From: Nocardia ninae NBRC 108245
GTDB lineage: Bacteria > Actinomycetota > Actinomycetes > Mycobacteriales > Mycobacteriaceae
Length of the DNA: 64,000 nucleotides
Assembly: GCF_007990755.1 (NCBI RefSeq)
Contig: NZ_BJXA01000036.1
Coordinates: 1 to 64,000 of the forward strand
Direction of reading: 5' to 3'
Both the position numbers and the translations under genes were made by a program. Numbering within the stretch: the first letter of the stretch is position 1; every line of letters starts with the position of its first letter. The notes below the pieces were generated by a model that was given only the letters and a program-made list of their open reading frames with translations, was not told the origin of the DNA and ran no database searches. Below, piece by piece: positions 54,707 through 63,614 of the stretch.

Positions 54707-56086
54707 TCATCGCATTTCTCTTTCTTTGTTGCGGGTGAGTTCGTCGGCCCGGTCGACCTCGGCCAGATCGATCCCTTTGGTTTCGCGGGCGCACAGCACC
54801 GCGATCACCGTGACGCCGGCGGCTAGGGCTAGGTAGATCGCGATCGGAACTGACGAGCCGTACACGTCGAGCAGCCGGACCGCGATGATCGGCGCGAGGG
54901 AACCGGCGACGATCGACGTGACTTGATAGCCGAGGGACACACCGGAATAGCGCATCCGGGTCGGAAACATCTCGGCCATGATCGCGGGCTGAGCCGCATA
55001 CATGAAGGCGTGGAACACCAAGCCGATGACGATTGCTCCCACGATCGCCGCATTGTGTCCGGAATCCATCATCGGGAAGGCGAAGAAGCCCCAGCTCGCC
55101 GCCGTTACAGCGCCGACCAGGTACACCGGTCGGCGGCCGTATTGGTCGCTGAGCCGTCCGGCGAGCGGAATCGCCAGGAAATGCGCGATGTGTGCGGCCA
55201 GCAGCCACCACAGGATCACCTTGGTGTCGGTGCCGACGTGCACCTTCAAATAGGTGATGGAGAAGGTGACCACCAGGTAGTACATGATGTTCTCGCCGAG
55301 GCGCAGGCCCATGGCGGTGAACACGCCGCGCGGATACCGCCGCAACACCTCGAGCGCGCTGAACGAGGCAGCCTTCTCCTGTTCGGCGATCTGTTGCGCG
55401 GCAAGGAAAATGGGCGCGTCGGTGATCTTTGTGCGCACGTAATAGCCGATCAGTACCACCACCGCCGACAGCCAGAAGGCCACCCGCCAGCCCCAGCCCA
55501 GGAAGTCCGCGGCCGAGAGGGTCGAGGTCAATGTCAGCAGTACGACAGTCGCGAGCAGATTGCCGACGGGTACGGCCGCTTGCGGCCAGGACGACCAGAA
55601 GGCCCGGCTGCGGCTGGGACTGTGCTCGGCGACCAGCAGCACCGCCCCGCCCCACTCGCCGCCGACCGCGAAGCCCTGCAGGAATCGCAGCGCCACCAGC
55701 AGCGCGGGCGCCAGGTAGCCCACTTGCCCGAAGGTCGGCAGGCAACCCATCAGGAAGGTGGCGACACCCACCAGGACCAGGCTCAGCTGCAGCAGCTTCT
55801 TGCGGCCGTACTTGTCGCCGAAGTGGCCGAATACCAGGCCCCCCAGCGGGCGCGCGGCGAAGCCGACGGCATAGGTGACGAAGGCCGCCAGGATGGCGTC
55901 GAGATCACTGGTGCCCTTGGCGAAGAACACCTTGTTGAACACCAGCGTCGCGGCGGTGCCGTAGAGGAAGAATTCATACCATTCGACCACGGTGCCCGCC
56001 ATGGACGCGGCAACGACCCGGCGGAGTCCTTGTGGCGCCGGTTCACTCGCCGAAGCCTTGTCGAAATCTATTTTGCTACTTGTCAT
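54707..56086 (-). CDS. MHS-type MFS transporter
   Basis: Twelve-helix MFS symporter of the metabolite:H+ symporter family, 459 aa. Visible are VVEWYEFFLYGTAATLVF in helix 1, RPLGGLVFGHFGDKYGRKK as the MFS loop 2-3 signature, RFLQGFAVGGEWGGAVL in helix 4, and SDQYGRRPVY as the mid-protein repeat. MHS members import organic acids such as citrate, shikimate, alpha-ketoglutarate or betaine. ATG 56086 is chosen; 56104 is an alternative with no ribosome-binding site. It lies 79 bp after the acetoacetate-CoA ligase gene and may carry acetoacetate, 3-hydroxybutyrate or a related acid. Confidence 0.91.
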   Translation of the reverse strand: MTSSKIDFDKASASEPAPQGLRRVVAASMAGTVVEWYEFFLYGTAATLVFNKVFFAKGTSDLDAILAAFVTYAVGFAARPLGGLVFGHFGDKYGRKKLLQLSLVLVGVATFLMGCLPTFGQVGYLAPALLVALRFLQGFAVGGEWGGAVLLVAEHSPSRSRAFWSSWPQAAVPVGNLLATVVLLTLTSTLSAADFLGWGWRVAFWLSAVVVLIGYYVRTKITDAPIFLAAQQIAEQEKAASFSALEVLRRYPRGVFTAMGLRLGENIMYYLVVTFSITYLKVHVGTDTKVILWWLLAAHIAHFLAIPLAGRLSDQYGRRPVYLVGAVTAASWGFFAFPMMDSGHNAAIVGAIVIGLVFHAFMYAAQPAIMAEMFPTRMRYSGVSLGYQVTSIVAGSLAPIIAVRLLDVYGSSVPIAIYLALAAGVTVIAVLCARETKGIDLAEVDRADELTRNKEREMR

Positions 56087-56165
56087 TTCACTTACTTTCG
56101 GCATTGCTGGGTGCGACCGCGCACAGCGGTTCGGCCCCTGACGGATTCGAGGGGGGCGGCAGGTA

Positions 56166-58184
56166 TCAACCGTCGATGGCCGCGGCGATCGCCGGCGCGC
56201 CGGTCCGGTGCGCGTGCAACTCGATGAAGGGGGCCAGCGCGTCGGGGTCGGCCAGAACGCCCGGGGCGGAGACGGTTTCGGGAAGCTCCCCGCGCAAGAT
56301 CCGTTTCACCGGCACCTCGAGCTTCTTTCCCGACAGGGTGCGCGGAACCGCACGGACGCAACGAATTTCGTCCGGCACGTGCCGCGGCGACAGCTCGTCG
56401 CGGAGCCGAGCCGCGATCCGCTCCCGCAGGCGCGCATCGAGGACACAGCCCGCGTCCAGCACCACGAACAAGAGCAGCTCGTCGGTCCCGGATTCGTTGT
56501 CGGACAGGTGGATGACGAGGCTGTCCCGGATCTCGGGCAGCGACTCGACGGCGCTGTAGAACTCGGCGGTGCCCAACCGGACCCCACCCCGATTGAGGGT
56601 GGCGTCGGATCGTCCGCCGATCACGCAGCTGCCGTCCTCGGCGATGGTTATCCAGTCTCCATGCCGCCAAAGACCAGGGATCGCCGCGAAGTACGCACTA
56701 CGGTAGCGAGCCCGGTCCGCGTCACCCCAGAACCCGATCGGCATCGAGGGCATCGGTTTGCCGATCACGAGTTCGCCCTCCCGGCCGATGGTCTGCCAGC
56801 CTTCCTCGTCGATCGACTGCACGGCGGCGCCCAACGCCCGGCACGCCATGACCCCCGCCCGGACCGGCAGCACGGGCGCGCCGCCGATGAAGGCGGTGCA
56901 CAGATCCGTCCCGCCGGAGATCGAGGCGAAATAGATGTCCGGGGCGACGTGCTCGTAAACCCAGCGGTAACCCTCGGCCGGTAGCGGCGCTCCGGTCGAT
57001 CCGAGGCCGCGCAACGCGGACAGATCAGCGGCAGCGCGCGGTGAGACGCCCGCCTTGCGGCACGCCAGCAGAAATGGCGCGCTGGTGCCGAGATAGGTGG
57101 TGTGGCTCATCGATGCGAGCTGCCACAACCGGGTCGGATCCGGGTAGGCGGGATCACCGTCGTACATGACTACCGCGCTGCCGACGGCAAGCCCGGACAC
57201 GAGATAGTTCCACATCATCCAGCCGGTCGTGGTGAACCAGAAGAATCGGTCGCCCGGCCCCAAATCATGATGCAGGGCAAGCGATTTCATGTGCTCCAGC
57301 AGGATTCCACCGTGCCCGTGCACAATCGGCTTGGGTAGCCCGGTGGTGCCCGAGCTGTAGAGCACATACAGCGGATGCTCGAACGGGACCGGTTCGAAAG
57401 TCAGCTCGCCGGAATGCGCGACCAGCTGATCCCAGCTGATCGCCCCTGGCCCCGGTGCGGCCGCCGGATCCAGGTAAGGCAGCACGACGAGCTGGCCCAA
57501 CCCCGTCAGCGCAGTGCGGATTTCGCGGATCTCCGCCGAGCGGTCGATCGACTTCCGGCCGTATCGATAGCCGTCGACGACCACGAGTACTTTCGGATCT
57601 ATTTGGCCGAGGCGGTCGAGCACCGATCTGACGCCGAATTCCGGTGGGCAAGACGCGAAAGTCGCCCCGAGGCTCGCCGCGGCGAGCAGCAGCACCAGCG
57701 TCTCCGGGATGTTCGGCAGATAGGCCGCGACCCGATCACCGCGCCGCACGCCGAGCCGGAACAAGCCCTGCCGAGCGCGCGCCACTTGTTCGCGCAGCTC
57801 CGCAGCGGTGTAGTGCACGGCGCGCCGGGTCTGCGAGTGCGCGATCACCGCGGTATCACCGTCCGCCAGGCCGGGCATGCGCAGCATCGCCTGCGCATAG
57901 TTCAGCGTGGCGCCGGGGAACCAACGGGCATCGGGCATCCGGTCCGCATCGGCGAGGATCTCGGTCGGCTGAGAGTAGGCAGGCACGTCGAAGTAATGCC
58001 AGATCGCGGACCAGAATCCGGCCGGGTCGTCGACCGACCAGCGCCACAATTCGGCGTAGTCGGCGAAGTCGGTCTCGCGATCGCGGGCCACCCATTGCAT
58101 GAAGTCCCCCATCCGGGTGCGTGCCCGGGCATCCGGTGGCGGGTTCCACAGCACCTCGTGGGCAGACTTGTCCCCGGTGTTCAT
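56166..58184 (-). CDS. Acetoacetate-CoA ligase
   Basis: Acyl-CoA synthetase of 672 aa, the normal length of acetoacetyl-CoA synthetase. Activates acetoacetate with ATP and CoA. The N-terminal extension is typical (LWRWSVDDPAGFWSAIWHYF). The AMP-binding motif is LYVLYSSGTTGLPKPI, then WFTTTGWMMWNYLV, SGGTDLCTAFIGG and WRHGDWITIAEDG. The catalytic Lys sits in LSGKKLEVPVKRIL. ATG 58184 has AGGAG 5 bp upstream; the longer frame runs into the lipase gene and is rejected. The gene lies between a secreted lipase with a PHB-depolymerase-like tail and an acid transporter, so it likely takes in acetoacetate from 3-hydroxybutyrate or ketone breakdown. Confidence 0.93.
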   Translation of the reverse strand: MNTGDKSAHEVLWNPPPDARARTRMGDFMQWVARDRETDFADYAELWRWSVDDPAGFWSAIWHYFDVPAYSQPTEILADADRMPDARWFPGATLNYAQAMLRMPGLADGDTAVIAHSQTRRAVHYTAAELREQVARARQGLFRLGVRRGDRVAAYLPNIPETLVLLLAAASLGATFASCPPEFGVRSVLDRLGQIDPKVLVVVDGYRYGRKSIDRSAEIREIRTALTGLGQLVVLPYLDPAAAPGPGAISWDQLVAHSGELTFEPVPFEHPLYVLYSSGTTGLPKPIVHGHGGILLEHMKSLALHHDLGPGDRFFWFTTTGWMMWNYLVSGLAVGSAVVMYDGDPAYPDPTRLWQLASMSHTTYLGTSAPFLLACRKAGVSPRAAADLSALRGLGSTGAPLPAEGYRWVYEHVAPDIYFASISGGTDLCTAFIGGAPVLPVRAGVMACRALGAAVQSIDEEGWQTIGREGELVIGKPMPSMPIGFWGDADRARYRSAYFAAIPGLWRHGDWITIAEDGSCVIGGRSDATLNRGGVRLGTAEFYSAVESLPEIRDSLVIHLSDNESGTDELLLFVVLDAGCVLDARLRERIAARLRDELSPRHVPDEIRCVRAVPRTLSGKKLEVPVKRILRGELPETVSAPGVLADPDALAPFIELHAHRTGAPAIAAAIDG

Positions 58185-58282
58185 TGCACTCCTATTGATG
58201 CGTCGCTGCCGAGCGGCGATGGCTTCCGGTGTGTTCGGGCACCGGAAGCCATCGCCCACGGCTGTCTGGAGAATCGGCCAGT

Positions 58283-59296
58283 TCAGGAACAGGCGGGGTC
58301 GATCACGTAGTAGTTGTCGCCGGTCTTGCGCAACTTCGTCGTGCCGGAGACGACATTGAGCCCCATGTCCTGGTTGGAACCGTTGGCCAGAGCCCGGCCG
58401 CCACCGTTGTCGTGCGCCCGCCCGGCCTGCACGTGCTTGTAATTCGAGTCCGCGAAGCAGGGCTGAACCGGCGGGGTGGTCGTCGAGGTCGGCGGGGTGG
58501 TCGGCGACGTGGGCGGCGTGGTGGAGGTCGGCGGGTTGTCGTCCTCGTGCGCGATGATGAAGTCGCGCATGATCTTCAAGGCCTGGGCATCGGTGATGAT
58601 GTTGAAATGGGTCTGGCTGGTCAGCAGCCGATTGTCGGCGCCCTCGAGTTTCGCCGAATCGGTCGGCGCCACATTCCAATCACCCGATGACCGCAGTGTC
58701 AGATAGGCGACCTTGTCATTGTGCGGAACCTCGGTGCCGGAGTTGAGCGCGGTCAAGAACGGCGTATTCGGTGCGGCGAACTGCTGGCACGAGACGTACT
58801 GTTTGCAGTGATTGAACGTAGTGCCGTGATGCGGTCCCGCGAAAGAAATGTACTGCGAGACGGTGTCACCGCCGCCGAGATTCTTGATGTAATAGCGCGC
58901 GGCGAGGGTGGAGGCGGACCAGGTCGCCAGCACCACTTTGTTCGCGCCGGTCTGCTGCCGGACCTGGTTCACCTTCGCGCCCAGTTCTTTGGCCGCCACC
59001 GCGAGATCCTGGGTCATCTTGCTGCTGTCGGTCCAGGTGAACAGCCGGTCGGCCGGCCAGCCGTTGGACTGCAGATTCTGCTTCATCGGGTCCATGTTTC
59101 CGACGTCCCCGGTCATCCCCGGAATCATGATGACCGGATCATGGTTAGGCGCTGCGGCATGGACCGTGGGCAAAGTGGCCGCCAAGGCCCCGCCCGCGCC
59201 GACCACCGCCGCGATCGACAGTGCTGCCAATCCGCGACGCACCGAACCAGTGGTTTCGGAATCAGCCGAACGCTGTTTTCGTGAATGGAAAAGCAT
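58283..59296 (-). CDS. Secreted lipase with PHB-depolymerase-like C-terminal domain
   Basis: Exported esterase of 337 aa. The signal peptide region is LAALSIAAVVGAGGALAATL. The lipase core follows the lipase class 2 pattern: oxyanion region PVIMIPGMTGDVGNM, a nucleophile elbow read as VVLATWSASTLAARYYI, then FAGPHHGTTF and a late His (SQTHFNIITD). The elbow is TWSAS where GHSxG is normal, so the Ser is present but both glycines are changed. After a Pro/Thr linker (PPTSTTPPTSP) a ~60-aa domain with SNYKHVQAGRAHDNGGGRAL and GDNYYVIDPAC matches the C-terminal domain of PHB depolymerases. The ATG has AGGAGG. It probably attacks short-chain polyester; substrate not proven. Confidence 0.88.
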   Translation of the reverse strand: MLFHSRKQRSADSETTGSVRRGLAALSIAAVVGAGGALAATLPTVHAAAPNHDPVIMIPGMTGDVGNMDPMKQNLQSNGWPADRLFTWTDSSKMTQDLAVAAKELGAKVNQVRQQTGANKVVLATWSASTLAARYYIKNLGGGDTVSQYISFAGPHHGTTFNHCKQYVSCQQFAAPNTPFLTALNSGTEVPHNDKVAYLTLRSSGDWNVAPTDSAKLEGADNRLLTSQTHFNIITDAQALKIMRDFIIAHEDDNPPTSTTPPTSPTTPPTSTTTPPVQPCFADSNYKHVQAGRAHDNGGGRALANGSNQDMGLNVVSGTTKLRKTGDNYYVIDPACS

Positions 59297-59746
59297 CGTT
59301 GCCTCCTGCCCCGCCGAAACACGGCACCCGGGAGATGTGTGCTCGTCGCCCCGGGATTCGACGGGGTTGTGATGCGGAACACCCGAGGTGGTTTAGACCA
59401 TAGGAACGCCCGACACTGCTGACGATGGGTACCGGCGACACAATCCCGGCCGCGCCGATGTGCAGTTCACATCGTGGCGAGTCCGTACCACCCCGAATTC
59501 GCGATCGTCCGCACTTGCGACATATCCGCACGATTTTCCCTGTGTGCATTGCACATTGAGGGTCGCAATGGGCCGCGATAGTGTGCCCTGTCACCGCTCG
59601 TGCGGAGAAGCCTGCACCTCGACCCGCGTGAGCGCCACAGACCCGCGTGAAAAATCCGGTGAATCGGCACTCCCGGCCACCCGGTGACATCTAGGGTTCG
59701 ATCAAGACCTCCGGACCCAGTCCGTGCAGTAACCCTCGGAGGAGCA
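59297..59746. other. Divergent promoter region of the lipase and PucR genes
   Basis: This 450-bp spacer serves the lipase/ligase/transporter operon (minus) and the GAF-PucR regulator (plus). A short dyad TGTGC-ATT-GCACA (59543-59555) is a possible operator but weak. The AGGAGG sites of both neighbours are clear. Nothing else is recognised. Confidence 0.5.
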
Positions 59747-61600
59747 ATGACGGTCATCCAGGGCAGTTCGATTCTCGATCTGCTGCTCGAAGACGCCGAT
59801 ATCAGCGCATACGACGCGGCGTTGGAACGGGCCAGGCAGGCGGGTGCGCCGGTCGAGCGGATGATCGAACTCGAACACGAACGCACCGTCGCGATGCGAC
59901 TGCGGGAAAAACTCCTCAACCATCGGCGCAACGAAGCCGAGTTGCAGCTGCTCAACGACACGGCCAACGATCTGGCTGCCATGCGCGATCCCGACTCGAT
60001 CCTGCAGGCGATCGCCGACCGGGCGCGCCGGCTACTGGGTTGCGATCTGGCCTACATCAGCCTCAGCGACCGCACCCGCGGCGACTGCTTCATCAAGGCC
60101 GCCTCCGGAAACATCTCCGGTCTGATGAACGAGTTGCGGCTGCCCCGCGGCGCCGGAGTCGGCGGCAAAGTCGCCCGAACCGGCGAACCCTACAGTGTCT
60201 CTTCCTATTTCGACGACGACACCCTCGAGCGCACCCCGGAAATCGATGCGACGGTCGAGGCCGAGCGGATCGAGTCGCTGCTGGGAGTTCCGGTCAAACT
60301 CAAACAGGACATCATCGGCGTGCTGCTCGCCGCGCACCGCAGCCAGCGGCCGTTCAGCAGCCGCGATATCGGCGCCCTGGTGATGCTGGCCGCGCACGCC
60401 GCCGTGGCGATCGAGAACTCGCGGCTGCTCACCGCCACCCAGGCCGCAGTGGCGGACCTGCGGGTCGCCAATGCCACAATCCAAACCCACCTTGCCGAAC
60501 TGGAGCGCACCGCCGAGGTGCACGAAAGGCTGACCAAGCTCGTCATCGAGGGCGTCGACGTGGCCGCGGTCATCGAGGCAACCGCGGCAGCGGTGACCGG
60601 CGAGGTGCTGCTCCTGTCCCCCGATACCGATCCGCCGACCTCGACCGATCAGATCGAGGCGCTGTCCCGGCGGGCACATGCCAAGGGGCACAGCGTTGTT
60701 GAGGACCGGCTCTGCGCGGTCCCGCTGATCACCGAATCCGAATCCCTGGGCACCCTGGTCCTGCTCGGCTCGGCCGCCGTCGACGACACCGATCGGCGCA
60801 TCCTCGAGCGTGCCGCTCTGGTGGCCGCGCTGGTTCTCGTCACCCGCCGCCGCATGGCCGAAGCCGAGGCGCGGGTCCGCGGCGAGCTGCTCGCGGATCT
60901 GCTCTCCGCACAAACCCACGACCACGACCTGCTTCGCCGTCGAGCGTCCCTACTCGAGGTCGACCTGGACAGCTGCCATGTCGTGGTGGTCGCCGAACTC
61001 GAAACCGAGCCAAGGGAGCCGGTTTTCGCCGCGATCGCCGCACTGGCTCGACGCCTGCGCTGTTTGGCTACGGTGCGGCACCGTTCGGTGATCCTGCTGT
61101 TGCCCGGCACAGACGCCAGAACCATCGCCCGCGACGCGGCGCGGGAATTGACCCGCATCACGCGGGCACCGGTCACGGCAGGCGCGGCGATAGCCGAAGG
61201 TCCGACCACCATCGCCGCGAGTTACGAGGAAGCGGCGCGCTGTACTCGCGCACTGATCGCACTGGATCGCGTCGGCGCGGTAGGCGTCGCCGCCGACCTC
61301 GGGTTCGTAGGGACGTTGTTCAGTGGCGAGCCCGACATCTCCGGATACGTCCGCTCGGTGCTCGGCCCGGTTCTGGATTACGACCGGGAACGCGGAGCCG
61401 AACTGTTGCAGACGCTCGACGTCTTCTGCGCCACCGGCCAGAACAGCACCAAAGCCGCGCAGCTGCTGCATTTGCACGTCAACACCGTGACCCAGCGATT
61501 GACCCGCCTGGCGCAACTGCTCGGCGACGACTGGCGCGAACCCGAGCAACTGCTCGAAATCCAGGTGTCCTTGCGATTGCTGAAAGCGCAAGGCGCGTAG
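59747..61600 (+). CDS. GAF-PucR transcriptional regulator
   Basis: Regulator of 617 aa. After an N-terminal helical part (~1-75, with RLREKLLNHRRNEAELQLLN) comes a GAF domain (~75-225; RDPDSILQAIADRARRLLGC, GKVARTGEPYSVSSYF), a central region of the PucR type, and the C-terminal helix-turn-helix (FCATGQNSTKAAQLLHLHVN, TVTQRLTRLAQLLG). PucR/CdaR-type proteins activate catabolic operons. The start ATG 59747 has GGAGGAG. Divergent from the lipase-ligase-transporter operon, which it most likely controls, perhaps in answer to acetoacetate, 3-hydroxybutyrate or a CoA ester bound to GAF. Confidence 0.92.
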   Translation: MTVIQGSSILDLLLEDADISAYDAALERARQAGAPVERMIELEHERTVAMRLREKLLNHRRNEAELQLLNDTANDLAAMRDPDSILQAIADRARRLLGCDLAYISLSDRTRGDCFIKAASGNISGLMNELRLPRGAGVGGKVARTGEPYSVSSYFDDDTLERTPEIDATVEAERIESLLGVPVKLKQDIIGVLLAAHRSQRPFSSRDIGALVMLAAHAAVAIENSRLLTATQAAVADLRVANATIQTHLAELERTAEVHERLTKLVIEGVDVAAVIEATAAAVTGEVLLLSPDTDPPTSTDQIEALSRRAHAKGHSVVEDRLCAVPLITESESLGTLVLLGSAAVDDTDRRILERAALVAALVLVTRRRMAEAEARVRGELLADLLSAQTHDHDLLRRRASLLEVDLDSCHVVVVAELETEPREPVFAAIAALARRLRCLATVRHRSVILLLPGTDARTIARDAARELTRITRAPVTAGAAIAEGPTTIAASYEEAARCTRALIALDRVGAVGVAADLGFVGTLFSGEPDISGYVRSVLGPVLDYDRERGAELLQTLDVFCATGQNSTKAAQLLHLHVNTVTQRLTRLAQLLGDDWREPEQLLEIQVSLRLLKAQGA

Positions 61601-61809
61601 CGGAATTCAGCTATCCAGCGCCGACCCGCCGGCCGGCTCGCCTACCGAGTGGCCTCGCGATACCAGCCAACGACGACAACTTGTTGAGCCATCCCAGGTC
61701 GGAAGCCGCGCGGGGTGTGATCCTGATCAACATGTCCTAACAGTTACTGTTGAGCTAACGATAGGCGAGTTGTCCAGATCAGTTCGAGCCGTCTCCACAG
61801 GAGGATCGT

Positions 61810-62094
61810 ATGAAGCAGCGTGCAGCGATACTGACCGCAGCGGTGAGCACCGCCCTCGCGGCGCCACTGTTGATGTCCGCCACGGCCAACGCCGATGTGT
61901 GGCAGCCGGTCCCGGGTATCTCGATCCCGCTGCCCGACGGCATGTTCCGGGGGCTGCCCGGCGTCATCGCCACCCCGCCGCCCGGGCCCGCGCCCACCGA
62001 AGGCGCGCCCTGCGAAGGTGACGGCCACTGGGTGCATCTCGAGGGTGGCAACGCTGCCCACTACGGCACCGAATGGCTCTGCGCCCACAACTGA
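61810..62094 (+). CDS. Small secreted protein
   Basis: Exported protein of 94 aa. The signal peptide is KQRAAILTAAVSTALAAPLL with cleavage near ANADVW. The mature ~65 residues carry a Pro-rich segment (TPPPGPAPTEG) and two cysteines (GAPCEGD, WLCAHN). AGGAGG lies 5 bp before the ATG. No family was recognised. A dyad AACAGT-T-ACTGTT (61739-61751) is a weak candidate operator upstream. Confidence 0.75.
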   Translation: MKQRAAILTAAVSTALAAPLLMSATANADVWQPVPGISIPLPDGMFRGLPGVIATPPPGPAPTEGAPCEGDGHWVHLEGGNAAHYGTEWLCAHN

Positions 62095-62111
62095 CACCTA
62101 CGGGGTCATCG

Positions 62112-63368
62112 CTAATGAGCTGCGGAATCCGGCACCCCTGCGTAGTCGGGCAGCTCCACCCCGTCGATCGCACGCTCGACCAGTTCGGCGAACCATTCAC
62201 TGGTGAAATCGACGCTCGGCTCGGCGTCCGGCCCGGGGACCTCGCGGCTGCGCGCGCTCAACCGGCCGATTTCCTGGTTGGCCTCGACGAACGAGCGCAT
62301 CTGCTTTTCGTAGGCGGCGAATCCGGCTTCCGGGTCCCATCCGGCGGCGGTCAGCTCGCCGGCCAGTAGGTAGGCGCCGACCAGGGCCAGCCCGGTGCCC
62401 GCCCCGGACATGGGCGACGCGCTGAACGCCGCGTCCCCGAGCAGCACCACTCGTCCGTTCGACCAGCGGTCCATCACCACCTGGGCGACCTGGTCGAGGT
62501 AGAAGTCCGGGGTGTTGTCCAGGTGCGCGAGGATGTCCTGGGTCAACCAGCCGAAGCCGGCCATTTGCTCACGCAACAAGCGCTTCTGGGCTTCGACGTC
62601 GCGGTAGTCGACGTCGAAGTCCCCCGCAGGGAAAGAGAACATGGCCATCGCCTGGGTGGCGTCCGGGACGGGCCGCAGGCCGGCGGAGCGCCCGGACTCC
62701 TGGTAGTCGATCAGCCAGCGGTCCAGCTCGAACTCGTTGGGCACGCTATAGAAGGCCAGCACGTGCCCGAGGTGGCGGATGAACTGCTCGTGCGGTCCGA
62801 AAACCATCGCGCGTAGCGCCGAGTGCAGTCCGTCCGCGCCGACCACCAGGTCGAAACGCCGCCGGTCGCCGCCCGCGAAAACCACGTCGACCCCGTCCGC
62901 GTCCTGGGTGAGCTCGGCGATGCGGTCGCCGAAGATGTATTCGACTCCGTCGCGGGTGTCGTCGTAGAGCACCTGGGACAGGTCTCCGCGCAGGATCTCG
63001 ATCTCCGCGATGTATCCGTCGCCCCCGTGGTCATCGGCACGGTAGGTCTCGAGCACGTTCCCGGCCGCGTCAACGGTGTGTGCGCCGGCGGTCTCGGTAC
63101 AGGCCGCGCGCACCGCCGCGTCCAACCCCATCCGCCGGATGACCTCCTTGGCCACTCCGCGCGCATCCACCGCCTGCCCACCCGGACGCAACGCGGGTGC
63201 CCGCTCCACCACGGTCACCGCGGCACCCCACCGGCGCAACCAGTGGGCCAGCGCGGGCCCCGCGATGCTCGCCCCCGCCACCAGCACCTTGGGACCACTC
63301 ACCCGCTGCTCATCCGGCCGGATCGGGTGCTCGTGCGCAGGGTTCTCGACGCTCATCACTGCCTCCAT
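62112..63368 (-). CDS. FAD-dependent monooxygenase (TetX/salicylate-hydroxylase-like)
   Basis: Class A flavin monooxygenase of 418 aa. The N-terminal motif is VLVAGASIAGPALAHWLRRW (GxGxxG with Ala substitutions), the DG motif is VVGADGLHSALRAMVF, and the ribityl motif is RVVLLGDAAFSASPMSGAG. It has no thioredoxin-like tail, unlike the enzyme at 6410. Length fits TetX or salicylate hydroxylase relatives. ATG 63368 has GGAGGAG 5 bp upstream. It diverges from the acyl-carrier-protein gene at 63615, so it may belong to a biosynthetic cluster that continues beyond the window. It is convergent with the secreted peptide gene. Confidence 0.92.
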   Translation of the reverse strand: MEAVMSVENPAHEHPIRPDEQRVSGPKVLVAGASIAGPALAHWLRRWGAAVTVVERAPALRPGGQAVDARGVAKEVIRRMGLDAAVRAACTETAGAHTVDAAGNVLETYRADDHGGDGYIAEIEILRGDLSQVLYDDTRDGVEYIFGDRIAELTQDADGVDVVFAGGDRRRFDLVVGADGLHSALRAMVFGPHEQFIRHLGHVLAFYSVPNEFELDRWLIDYQESGRSAGLRPVPDATQAMAMFSFPAGDFDVDYRDVEAQKRLLREQMAGFGWLTQDILAHLDNTPDFYLDQVAQVVMDRWSNGRVVLLGDAAFSASPMSGAGTGLALVGAYLLAGELTAAGWDPEAGFAAYEKQMRSFVEANQEIGRLSARSREVPGPDAEPSVDFTSEWFAELVERAIDGVELPDYAGVPDSAAH

Positions 63369-63614
63369 GTGTCTCCTCCCGCACTGGAACCGCCCAGCGC
63401 GGGCACACCGCTGTCGGTGTATCCAGCCATATGACTATGTGCACACACGAAATTCATCGGTCCAGCCGAATTCCGCCGCCTTCCGCACCGACCCGAGCGT
63501 CTGCTGCACGTCCAACTCGCCGTACGGTACCCGCTAATCGTCTCCGAAGATTCCACTAAGCAGTGGATTCTACGGTTGTCTCATCCATTCGGAATCGACC
63601 GAAAAAGGTGGGAA

